Below, piece after piece: positions 18,765 to 26,498 of a stretch of 34,233 bases of DNA (the first letter of the stretch is position 1; each line of letters begins with the position of its first letter). The stretch is from a virus. A program made the translations under genes and the position numbers. The stretch covers positions 1-34,233 of the IMG/VR virus record IMGVR_UViG_3300037635_002609. One strand, written 5' to 3'. The notes under the pieces are model-generated. The model did not search any database and was not told the DNA's origin. It worked only from the letters and a program-made list of their open reading frames with translations.

Positions 18765-19631
18765 TTAGTGTTTTATCCACTTAGATTTACCTCTAAGTAT
18801 TTGAGTTAATTCTTCTAATTTTATATTTGATAGTCTAAGCTTTGCTTTTCTAACCTCAGCTCTTCTTTCTTTTCTAAATCTATTTACAATGTATTCTGGC
18901 ACATTAGCTTTTGTGGACATAACAGCATAAGCTATGCTTTTATACATTGCTTCTTCAGCAAATTTATGTACTTGCATTTCCGCATCAGTACCTAGGCTAT
19001 CGCTTATATATTCTAATATTAAAGTCTTACCAGATATGTTAGAGCTAAAATGTATTTTACCAGCAAGCTCGTCTATATAAAAACTACCATTTGTCTGTGC
19101 GTGAGCAGGGTCAATACCATATCTTTCTCCAATAACTAAATCATAAGTACCATCGTCATATTTATCAACATTGTCATTTGGAGTGTGTGACTTATAAGCA
19201 GTCCAAGTGTCAGAATCTGTAGTTGTTAAATCATCACCTGTAAACTGATAAACTCCATCAGCGTCTTGTGTTATAGCTGTTGGATTTGAAGTTTTAATAG
19301 CAGGATATAACACGTGCTCTATACCAGCTGAATCACTCCAAGATAACTTTACATAGTTTACATAGTCTTGTGGTAAAACCATTTGCAACGTTGCAGGTAT
19401 TTCTATTTCTTGTGCTTTTGTAGACTTAAAAGTATCAAACGATAATTCTTGTAAAGCTCTTTGTGCGTGAAAAGCAACATCTACTTTGTTTACTTTTGGT
19501 ATTATTTTTCCTTCACCAACATACGCAATTATAAATTGATCAATAACGTTTTGTAATGAAGTAAATTGATAAGTACCAAAACTTGATCCTTCGTAATAAC
19601 TTTTTTGTGTTTGATTGTCTAATAACCCCAT
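18765..19631 (-). CDS. Head-to-tail connector/ring protein, gp11- or gp4-like (288 aa)
   Basis: The protein has an N-terminal helical part (VDVAFHAQRALQELSFD near residues 50-66), a central beta-rich domain with VLPQDYVNYVKLSW near 84-97, and a very basic C-terminal helix ending in LRGKSKWIKH. A helical bundle wrapped around a beta domain is usual for tail adaptor proteins such as T7 gp11. The C-terminal basic motif is one I associate with ring proteins of Bacteroidota podoviruses. It lies between another adaptor gene (4 bp away) and the muzzle gene (3 bp away). The probable role is a dodecameric ring joining the portal to the muzzle. Assignment is by architecture and order. Confidence 0.65.
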   Translation of the reverse strand: MGLLDNQTQKSYYEGSSFGTYQFTSLQNVIDQFIIAYVGEGKIIPKVNKVDVAFHAQRALQELSFDTFKSTKAQEIEIPATLQMVLPQDYVNYVKLSWSDSAGIEHVLYPAIKTSNPTAITQDADGVYQFTGDDLTTTDSDTWTAYKSHTPNDNVDKYDDGTYDLVIGERYGIDPAHAQTNGSFYIDELAGKIHFSSNISGKTLILEYISDSLGTDAEMQVHKFAEEAMYKSIAYAVMSTKANVPEYIVNRFRKERRAEVRKAKLRLSNIKLEELTQILRGKSKWIKH

Positions 19632-19635
19632 TTAT

Positions 19636-20367
19636 TTATTGTTTTTCTTGTGAAATAATATTAACTTCTTTATTGCTAGCAGCTGAAGCTAATTGATAGT
19701 CTTTCATAGATATACCAGCTAGTTGTAGTATTTTAATTACAAGCTCAGACTCTTCTGATTCGTGTAATTCAAAATTTTGTAAATCAGTAGCTCCAGAATT
19801 GTGAACTGCTTTGTCATTAATAACTACATACGTCCATTTAACTGTAGTTGGTTTTTTAATGTAATTAACACTTGTATTGCCTGTACTATAAGAAGATGCT
19901 GCTGGAAAAATTTTTATTTGAGATACGCCAGCTGCAGTTGGGGCTTGATGAATAAATACTGGTCTTGAGTCTGTTGGAGCTGTTAAAGGTGAGTTTAAAA
20001 TTAATTGAAGATTTTTTTTATCAATCTTTTCAACTACAGGATTAGATGTGGCAAGTGTAGAAAACACAGTTCCTAACCTATGTAAGTCACTAGGTAAAGT
20101 TAAAACACTACCACTAACACTACTAGGCGCAATTTTAAATTTTTCAAAAGCAGATATTTTTTCTTCTAGCATACCAACTATATCTGAGTATTCTGTTGAA
20201 TTACCAGGTGTTCTTTTGAATTGATTTATATCATAAAAATATTGCTCAAATATTTCCATTTGTGCTTGGTTGGCAAACAAGTTAAACTCTTGAGGCGTTA
20301 TATAACCTCTTTGTTCTTTGTTAGCTATTGCTAATACTTTTTGATACACCGTGTCTATTAATATCAT
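19636..20367 (-). CDS. Head-to-tail adaptor/ring protein (243 aa)
   Basis: The N-terminal 60 residues are helical (VYQKVLAIANKEQRGYITP, then EFNLFANQAQMEIFEQYFYD), followed by a mixed beta domain and a C-terminal helix (ESEELVIKILQLAG). This N-terminal pattern is shared with small adaptor proteins encoded between capsid and muzzle genes in short-tailed phages of Bacteroidota, as far as I remember. It is the first gene after the REP-like hairpin, whose outer arm ends 11 bases before the start codon, so translation could be affected by that structure. The expected location is the connector just below the portal. The exact ring is not assigned. Confidence 0.6.
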   Translation of the reverse strand: MILIDTVYQKVLAIANKEQRGYITPQEFNLFANQAQMEIFEQYFYDINQFKRTPGNSTEYSDIVGMLEEKISAFEKFKIAPSSVSGSVLTLPSDLHRLGTVFSTLATSNPVVEKIDKKNLQLILNSPLTAPTDSRPVFIHQAPTAAGVSQIKIFPAASSYSTGNTSVNYIKKPTTVKWTYVVINDKAVHNSGATDLQNFELHESEESELVIKILQLAGISMKDYQLASAASNKEVNIISQEKQ

Positions 20368-20377
20368 ATTTCTTTAT

Positions 20378-20416
20378 TGTAGTTTGCGATCGCCCCGAAG
20401 AGCGACCGCTCCTACA
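20378..20416 (-). repeat. REP-like GC-rich hairpin with UUCG tetraloop
   Basis: Read on the minus strand this is TGTAG, GA, a 10-base arm GCGGTCGCTC, the loop TTCG, the arm GGGCGATCGC, AAA, then CTACA. The inner stem is fully paired (8 Watson-Crick plus 2 G-U pairs) and capped by the very stable c(UUCG)g loop. The outer five bases also pair. The stem is almost all G/C inside AT-rich DNA. GTAG followed by GGAGCGG and a palindrome is the look of REP elements mobilised by RAYT (TnpA-REP) transposases in gammaproteobacteria. No U-run follows, so it is not an ordinary terminator. It sits between the 272-residue gene and the adaptor gene. Confidence 0.75.
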
Positions 20417-20422
20417 GTTTGA

Positions 20423-21241
20423 TTAATTTAATCGTTTTTCTATATTTGAATACACTTCCATGCCTTCATCAGTTTTAAACCAAGCGGCTAAAGCTGAGTA
20501 TGGATGCTCATCAAAAGGTACGTTCATTAGCTTTCTATTATTAGAACTCCAAGTAAAAGTTCTTTGATCGCCAGACAAACTTATAATACCAAGCTCTGTA
20601 GCTTTGATACCAAAATTTCTAAGTTGAACGTTGTCGTCAGTGGCTAATTCTAAGAATAATTGAGGGTTTCTTTTAGCAAATACAAGTAAATCACGTTTAA
20701 GCTCTTTAGAACTCATCTCTGATACTTTAGAACCAATTTCTGCTCTCATAATTGCCTCAGCAATATCTATATCTAAGTCTCTAGCCATCATTAAAGCTTC
20801 TATTTCAAACTCAAGCATATCTAACTCGCTCTTAGCTTCTTTTTCTGCTTCGTATTCATAAAATAAAACTCCAGAGTGCGGGTGATATAAAGACATTAAC
20901 TTTTGTAAAGTTTGTTTTTCTCTTGGAACATGAAGATATCCATTTCTAAAAATAATATGAGCTAATCTTTGATCACCAACCATTTCATCAACAAATGGGG
21001 TTTTTTGATTTTCAGTATGCTTTAATTCTCTTTCGTAGCCTTTCTCTTCGTCAAACCAATATATTCCAGATGATTTTATAGAATAACTTAAAGGTTTTCT
21101 TTGTCTTAGTAAGTAGTATATTCTATCTTTTACTTCCCACGTTGGTTTTTTAGATTCAACTTTTTTAGGTTTTGGTGTTTCAACTATTGGAGTTTCAACA
21201 ACAGGTACCTCTACCTCTTTTGTTTTTTGTTTTTTTGCCAT
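20423..21241 (-). CDS. Head-associated protein of unknown role, next to capsid gene (272 aa)
   Basis: I do not recognise a named family. Residues 1-33 are a charged low-complexity leader with a short repeat (PVVETPIVETP) and many lysines. The rest is a folded, mostly helical protein with a motif GIYWFDEEKGYERELKH near 59-75, a possible beta hairpin around 95-125 (IIFRNGYLHVP), and long acidic helices around 128-185. No transmembrane segment is visible. It is the first gene after the capsid terminator and the last before the REP-like hairpin, so it may have its own expression level. A head completion, decoration or connector role is possible from position only. Confidence 0.6.
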   Translation of the reverse strand: MAKKQKTKEVEVPVVETPIVETPKPKKVESKKPTWEVKDRIYYLLRQRKPLSYSIKSSGIYWFDEEKGYERELKHTENQKTPFVDEMVGDQRLAHIIFRNGYLHVPREKQTLQKLMSLYHPHSGVLFYEYEAEKEAKSELDMLEFEIEALMMARDLDIDIAEAIMRAEIGSKVSEMSSKELKRDLLVFAKRNPQLFLELATDDNVQLRNFGIKATELGIISLSGDQRTFTWSSNNRKLMNVPFDEHPYSALAAWFKTDEGMEVYSNIEKRLN

Positions 21242-21271
21242 AATATAATATATAATAAAATTAATAAAAAT

Positions 21272-21303
21272 AAAGGGGTTGGGGAATTACCCCCAACCTC
21301 TTT
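21272..21303 (-). terminator. Intrinsic terminator downstream of the major capsid gene
   Basis: On the minus strand a 13-base stem (AAAGAGGTTGGGG with CCCCAACCCCTTT, one A-C mismatch) closes a 6-base loop. It is followed immediately by ATTTTTATTAATTTTATT, a U-rich tail. It begins about 15 bases after the capsid stop codon. This is a textbook Rho-independent terminator and could act as a partial attenuator that keeps capsid transcripts more abundant than the tail genes that follow. Confidence 0.85.
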
Positions 21304-21317
21304 AAATAGTAAGTTGC

Positions 21318-22826
21318 TTATTTCATTAACATGAAATTGTTAGCAGCTTGAGTAACTAGACATCTTTCAGATAAATAGTGAATTTGCATTGCATCTAAAT
21401 CAGATGTAACAGCTCCAACTGAACCAGTAGTCCAAGTTTTCATTCTTCTATCATCTGTTTGAGAAGCTCTGTATCTAACATGTAAGAAAGGTCTTGTAAG
21501 ATTCTTACCTAATGATTGATCGTAAACTGAAGATGTTCCAGCAGGTATAATAACCCCTCTAACAGCATCTGTAGTTCCTCTATCATTAATACCACCTCTT
21601 GTAGCTAGATCGTTTAAGTATCTAAAGTCAGACTTGTAGAAATCGTAAGATCCACGTCTGAAACCAGAGAAACCTAAATTTAATGCCATATCTTCAGAGT
21701 TGTTGAATACACCGTAAGATGTACCACCAGCACCGTAAGAATTCATTGAAGCTAACATATCGTCCATAGCTAAGCTAGTAGATCTGTTAACAAACATCAT
21801 GTTTTCTTCAATAGCACCTTGCTTATCAAACTCAGCTAAGATAGCGTCAAATTCAGCTAAATCAGTCGCAGCGTTAACACCAGTAACACCAGTAGTAACA
21901 TTACCTCTATCTTCGATAGCAGCGAATAAACCTTCAGTACCAGAGTTAGTTCCTAAAGCAGCGTAGGCAGTATCATTAGTACCACCAGCATCAGCAATGT
22001 GAGATGCAGCAGCAGTTTTCTCTGCCTCCATCATTGTCATTTCTAAGTAATCAGTAAAACGAGATCTAGTCTCACCCTCTGCTTTTAAGTACCATAAGTA
22101 ACCTGATTGACCAGCTTCTCCAGATATTTCTACCCATCCAATTTGTGAAGCGTCAGATCCTGAAATTTCATAGTAATCTTTCATAATGATCGGCTTGTTT
22201 GTAAAAGAAACGTGAGTTGGTTTTACAGCTTTTGGTGAACCAGTACCTGATCCGTAGTTACCTTGACCGTTAACTCCTTTCTTAAATTCAGAACCAATAA
22301 CTAATAAAGTTGCAGCAGTTGCACCTGCAGTAGCTATTGAAGCGTCATCATCAAAATGCTCAACAGTGTATGGCTGAGCTGTAATAGCTACACCATCAAC
22401 TTTAGTTACATGAGCTCTTAAAACTCTACCAGCAACAGCTACTAAAACGATATCGTTTAATCTAACACCGTGGTTAGCTAAAGTAAATACGTTAGTAGAT
22501 GAAGCATTGTTTCCATCAATATCAGAAGTTACAGTAAATATAGAATCACCTGTACTTAAAGTTCCTTTAACTGATATATGTAGTCTACCTTGTTCAGACC
22601 AAACAACTTGGTCAGACGTCATAGCCTCTTCAGCTCCTACTTGTGCAAGAAATCCTGAGATAGTTCTGTTTCCAAAAACCTCAGCTTCTTTTTCCATAAG
22701 ATCTGGTAAATATTGTTGCGCCCACCCTGCGGTTCCTGACGCTGTAAAATCGATGTAGTTTGAATCTAGTGTTTGCTTCTGTGAAGCTGGTACACTGTTC
22801 AACTCACCTCCTGGTGTAATTGCCAT
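21318..22826 (-). CDS. Major capsid protein (502 aa)
   Basis: Length, composition and position (after portal and scaffold) identify this as the major capsid protein, most likely of the HK97 fold. The N-terminal region has a helical arm (QQYLPDLMEKEAEVF near residues 38-52), then strands typical of the A/P domains. No signal or membrane segment is present, and the protein is rich in Gly, Ala, Ser and Asp. By eye its coding DNA is less AT-extreme and more uniform in codon choice than its neighbours, as expected for a highly expressed gene. It is closed by a strong terminator. No cleaved N-terminal prodomain is obvious. Confidence 0.8.
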   Translation of the reverse strand: MAITPGGELNSVPASQKQTLDSNYIDFTASGTAGWAQQYLPDLMEKEAEVFGNRTISGFLAQVGAEEAMTSDQVVWSEQGRLHISVKGTLSTGDSIFTVTSDIDGNNASSTNVFTLANHGVRLNDIVLVAVAGRVLRAHVTKVDGVAITAQPYTVEHFDDDASIATAGATAATLLVIGSEFKKGVNGQGNYGSGTGSPKAVKPTHVSFTNKPIIMKDYYEISGSDASQIGWVEISGEAGQSGYLWYLKAEGETRSRFTDYLEMTMMEAEKTAAASHIADAGGTNDTAYAALGTNSGTEGLFAAIEDRGNVTTGVTGVNAATDLAEFDAILAEFDKQGAIEENMMFVNRSTSLAMDDMLASMNSYGAGGTSYGVFNNSEDMALNLGFSGFRRGSYDFYKSDFRYLNDLATRGGINDRGTTDAVRGVIIPAGTSSVYDQSLGKNLTRPFLHVRYRASQTDDRRMKTWTTGSVGAVTSDLDAMQIHYLSERCLVTQAANNFMLMK

Positions 22827-22847
22827 AATTTTGTTTTTTTAAATTTA

Positions 22848-24047
22848 TTATTTATTTTTAATTTTAAACTTAAAATCATTTGAGTTATCACCTAACACTC
22901 TTACCTTAACACCTCCAGCTTCAACTCCACCAAAAGCTTGTCTTGGGTTCATGTCTACATTTTTAGCTTTAGCAATACTTTGTTTTAAAGCATCTGCTTT
23001 ACCTTGTTCATAGAAGTGTTTTGCAACAGCATCAGAGTTCATTGCTGTAAATAAAGATTTATGATAACCTTTAGCATCTGACATTTCATTATTTTCATTC
23101 AAGAACTTCTTGGTGAAATTAGTAATATCGCTTTGTGTTTCTTTTACTTCATTTATATTCTTAACATTAAACCTATACTTTTTATCTCCAACATTATATT
23201 CAAAACCTTTAAAGTTTTTATTGAATAAATTGTCAGATTTTAATCTAAAAGCACTAGCTTGACGCTCAGCAGTTTTTTGACCCTCTTCTGATTCTTTGTT
23301 ATATCTACTAAAAAAATCAACAGCTTTTTGTTGTTCTTGAGTCAACTTTGACCCAGCTTTTATTTCTTCATAGTATTTAGACTTTTGCCCGTCTAAGTGG
23401 CTTTTAGCGTTGGCAACTTGCTCTTTTAACGCTATTTTTTTCTTTTTAATCTCTCTTGGTTCGTCTTCTTCTTCATTATATGAAAATGAGTCTTCCATTA
23501 AAAAACTAATTTCATCATCTGTTAAGTGAGATTTTGTTTGTTTGTAGTACTCTCTAAGAATTGTTGTGTCGTCATAGCTAGAATAGTCTTGATTAAGCCT
23601 TACATAATCTTCTAGTGTACCACCAGTTTCTTCCATAAAATCTACAACTTTTTGTAAATTCTCTGGTATTGCTTTACCGGTTTCAGCAGACTCTAACATA
23701 GCTTCTTGAGCTTGTTCAGCTAAATCTTCTACTTGTTCTTCTATTTTTTCTTCAGTAGCTTCTTCAGTAACTTCTTCTAATACTGGAGTTTCTTGTGTTT
23801 CAGCTTCCGGTTGTACTTTTTCTTGTTTTTCTGTGGTGTTGGCATCTTCAACGAGCTCAACCACTCCGCTGTTGTCAGCGTTATCTTTTGTAACTTCTTC
23901 TGTAGCTTCATCTTCTTTTGGTGTTGGTGGTTTATCTAAATTTACTTTGACGACATTGTCATCTTTATTTGTTTTTTTAAGATCAACTTTTACAACGTTG
24001 TCTTCAGCAGCCTTTTCGACTACTTTTTCTGTTTTCTTTTTTGCCAT
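22848..24047 (-). CDS. Scaffold-like acidic protein (399 aa)
   Basis: The first ~145 residues are extremely acidic and low in complexity (runs of E, T, V, A). They include a twice-repeated motif DNVVKV(D/N)L at about residues 16-23 and 30-37. The middle is helical and charged. The C-terminal ~60 residues are basic, ending in FKFKIKNK. A long disordered acidic leader, central helices and a basic C-terminal end are typical of phage scaffolding proteins, whose C-terminus binds the capsid protein. Placement between portal and capsid supports this. No protease motif is seen, so it does not look like a fused maturation protease. Confidence 0.75.
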   Translation of the reverse strand: MAKKKTEKVVEKAAEDNVVKVDLKKTNKDDNVVKVNLDKPPTPKEDEATEEVTKDNADNSGVVELVEDANTTEKQEKVQPEAETQETPVLEEVTEEATEEKIEEQVEDLAEQAQEAMLESAETGKAIPENLQKVVDFMEETGGTLEDYVRLNQDYSSYDDTTILREYYKQTKSHLTDDEISFLMEDSFSYNEEEDEPREIKKKKIALKEQVANAKSHLDGQKSKYYEEIKAGSKLTQEQQKAVDFFSRYNKESEEGQKTAERQASAFRLKSDNLFNKNFKGFEYNVGDKKYRFNVKNINEVKETQSDITNFTKKFLNENNEMSDAKGYHKSLFTAMNSDAVAKHFYEQGKADALKQSIAKAKNVDMNPRQAFGGVEAGGVKVRVLGDNSNDFKFKIKNK

Positions 24048-24075
24048 AATATAATATAATAATAATTAATAATTG

Positions 24076-26496
24076 TTATCTAGGATCAAAAGCACCTAAA
24101 TTAAAACCTCCTCCTAGTATATCATTACCTGCAGACTCAAAGTTTTTAGGTGGTTTGTCACCTTTTCTTTGGTCTATAAGTTCACTTTGTTGAGAAGCTT
24201 GTATTCTAGTTCTTTCGTCTTTACGATCTTCTTTTTCTTTTTCTTTGTTTTTTAACGCTTTATCATCAACACCTTTGAGTTGCATATTCATTTGAAACTC
24301 TAACTGCATTAATTCTTTCTTGTGCTCAACTTCTTGCATCATACGTTGAGATTCTAATTCAGCTTTAACCTGAGCAAGCTGTGCATCATTAGCATTAATA
24401 ACTTGATTTTTTTGTACTTCGGCTTGAGCAGCAACTTGTTGAGCTTGTGCGTTTGCCTCTGCTTGAGCTTGTATATTTTCTTTAGATATTTGTTGATCTC
24501 TAGCTATTTTCTTTTTTCTACGTATTTTTAATAGTTGATTTGCTAGTTTTAAATTTTTAATTTCTCTAACATCTATAGCGTCTTCAAGATCTATACTTTG
24601 CTGTGACAAAGCAACTTGTATATTATTTTCTAATAACATTTTTTCTTCTTCGTCCGGCTGTAACTCTATAAATATACCAAAGTCGTATAAATAAAGTTCT
24701 TTTAATTCTTCAAGCGTAGCAACATTATGAGCGCCTATAGCATGTATAAAAGCATCTCTTGTTGGTGAGTATTCTATAATATCAGATATTCTAAGTGATA
24801 ATTTTTCTGCTATCTCAGCGGTTAAAAACAAACCTGACTGTAGTATATGTCTTGTAGCGGTATTACTATTAGCCGCAGCCAACTTCTGCACTCCAACTAA
24901 AGCGTTTTTATCTGGTGTACTACCATCTCTAGCCTCGTTAAGCCCGGTAGTATCTCTAATCATCTGCATGTAATAGTTGTAATTACCTATTAAAGCTTGT
25001 ATTTTGTTACCACCACTACCACTTGTTATTTCTTGTATTGGTACTTTACCAGCATTAATATCACCATCACCAGTGTAAGATCTACCAATTACAGAACCTG
25101 TTTGGAAGAACATATTTAAAGCTTCTTGAGGATTATAGTTTGTACCATTACCTAAGTCAACTTCAGCTAAACCGTCAGCATCTAAATAAACACCATCTGG
25201 TACCATACGTGATAACACCTGCTGTAGCTTTAGGTGTGTTAACTGTATCATGTCAGCAAAACCAGTTATACGTCTTACTAAGCTTTCTATTTTACCTTTA
25301 TACATACGCGGCGCTACAATAGAGTAATTCATTTTTACTTTATTAAAATCACTTTTAGGCCTTAGCATGTTTTTAGAAATCTCCCACTTTAATAATTTAT
25401 TAGTACCTAATACTAAAGCTCCTTCATATAAAACTTCAATTGTTCTTTGTAGTCTTGTAAACTCACCTTCTTTACCAACAGGTGGATTAAAAGTATCATC
25501 TTTTTCTATTGCTTTATCTGCTCCACTACCAACTTGTTTTACTTTGTAAACCTCGTTCATATATGTTTTATAATTAAAGTATAAAACTTGAACTTTATTA
25601 TTGTCTATTTCTCTATATTGTGTTGAGCCTTGATTGTAATTAGTTTGATGATTTTTATTTTTAACTATATCTTCTAAATCTTCTTCAGTTAAAAAAGGAA
25701 ATTGTTTAGCTAATTCATTTATAGGTATTTTTTTAACTTCACCAACATAATACAAATCGTCAAAATAAGGTGATTCTGTGTAAGAATATACTAAGTCTGC
25801 TGGATCAACGTACTCAACAGTGGCACCTTCAGAAGTGTTAAAGTTAGTTTTAACAGCACCTATTCCTAAAACTGTTAAATCATAATAAAACCTTTTTTTA
25901 ATTAAATCGTAGTTACTACCTTTCATTAAAGCACCTAAAGCTTGTTCCTCTGCTAACTCAATAGACTGTTTGTAAGTTAACTGCATGTGTAAAGCTAAGT
26001 CTTCTTTACTCTCAGGTAATTCTTTTATATCTGATTTTCTAGTGTTTATACCAAACTGTGAACTATTAAAATCATGAAGCTCTTGAGTGTTCATATCTGA
26101 AAGAACATCTTGCATGTATTGTGTTCTTTTTTGTACACTATAAGGATCTTGTGAATAAGCTTTTATATCGTACATACGTTCAGCTATACCGTTTACAACT
26201 ATGTCTACAAATTTAGGTATAATAGGTACTGGTGTCCAATCTAAATTAAGATAAGATAAATCACCGTTTATAGATAATTCATCTTTATATTTTTTTACAG
26301 ACTGCTCTCCTCTAGCGTATAATCTAAGATTGTGATAATTGTTTTTATTAGTAGTATATCGTGTTTGATTATAATCATTGTAAAACCACTCTGACTCTAT
26401 TGCTTTAGCAACTTTCAAACCGTAATCGTAACTAATCTTCTCTGCATCACTTACTACTTGACTAGGAAAATAACTTTTTATAACAGACTCTGCCAT
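24076..26496 (-). CDS. Portal protein (806 aa)
   Basis: The gene follows the large terminase directly, 2 bp apart, and precedes the scaffold, the canonical portal position. The N-terminal part has the segment LNLDWTPVPIIPKFVDIVVNGIA near 83-105, a pattern I associate with large portals of Bacteroidota podoviruses, followed by the wing and stem regions. From about residue 660 a very long Gln/Ala/Lys/Glu-rich coiled coil extends the C-terminus (~120 residues) before a Gly-rich tail. At 806 residues it exceeds T7 gp8 (536) and P22 gp1 (725) and matches crAss-like portals in size. It forms the DNA entry ring of the procapsid and the terminase docking site. Confidence 0.8.
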   Translation of the reverse strand: MAESVIKSYFPSQVVSDAEKISYDYGLKVAKAIESEWFYNDYNQTRYTTNKNNYHNLRLYARGEQSVKKYKDELSINGDLSYLNLDWTPVPIIPKFVDIVVNGIAERMYDIKAYSQDPYSVQKRTQYMQDVLSDMNTQELHDFNSSQFGINTRKSDIKELPESKEDLALHMQLTYKQSIELAEEQALGALMKGSNYDLIKKRFYYDLTVLGIGAVKTNFNTSEGATVEYVDPADLVYSYTESPYFDDLYYVGEVKKIPINELAKQFPFLTEEDLEDIVKNKNHQTNYNQGSTQYREIDNNKVQVLYFNYKTYMNEVYKVKQVGSGADKAIEKDDTFNPPVGKEGEFTRLQRTIEVLYEGALVLGTNKLLKWEISKNMLRPKSDFNKVKMNYSIVAPRMYKGKIESLVRRITGFADMIQLTHLKLQQVLSRMVPDGVYLDADGLAEVDLGNGTNYNPQEALNMFFQTGSVIGRSYTGDGDINAGKVPIQEITSGSGGNKIQALIGNYNYYMQMIRDTTGLNEARDGSTPDKNALVGVQKLAAANSNTATRHILQSGLFLTAEIAEKLSLRISDIIEYSPTRDAFIHAIGAHNVATLEELKELYLYDFGIFIELQPDEEEKMLLENNIQVALSQQSIDLEDAIDVREIKNLKLANQLLKIRRKKKIARDQQISKENIQAQAEANAQAQQVAAQAEVQKNQVINANDAQLAQVKAELESQRMMQEVEHKKELMQLEFQMNMQLKGVDDKALKNKEKEKEDRKDERTRIQASQQSELIDQRKGDKPPKNFESAGNDILGGGFNLGAFDPR

Positions 26497-26498
26497 AT

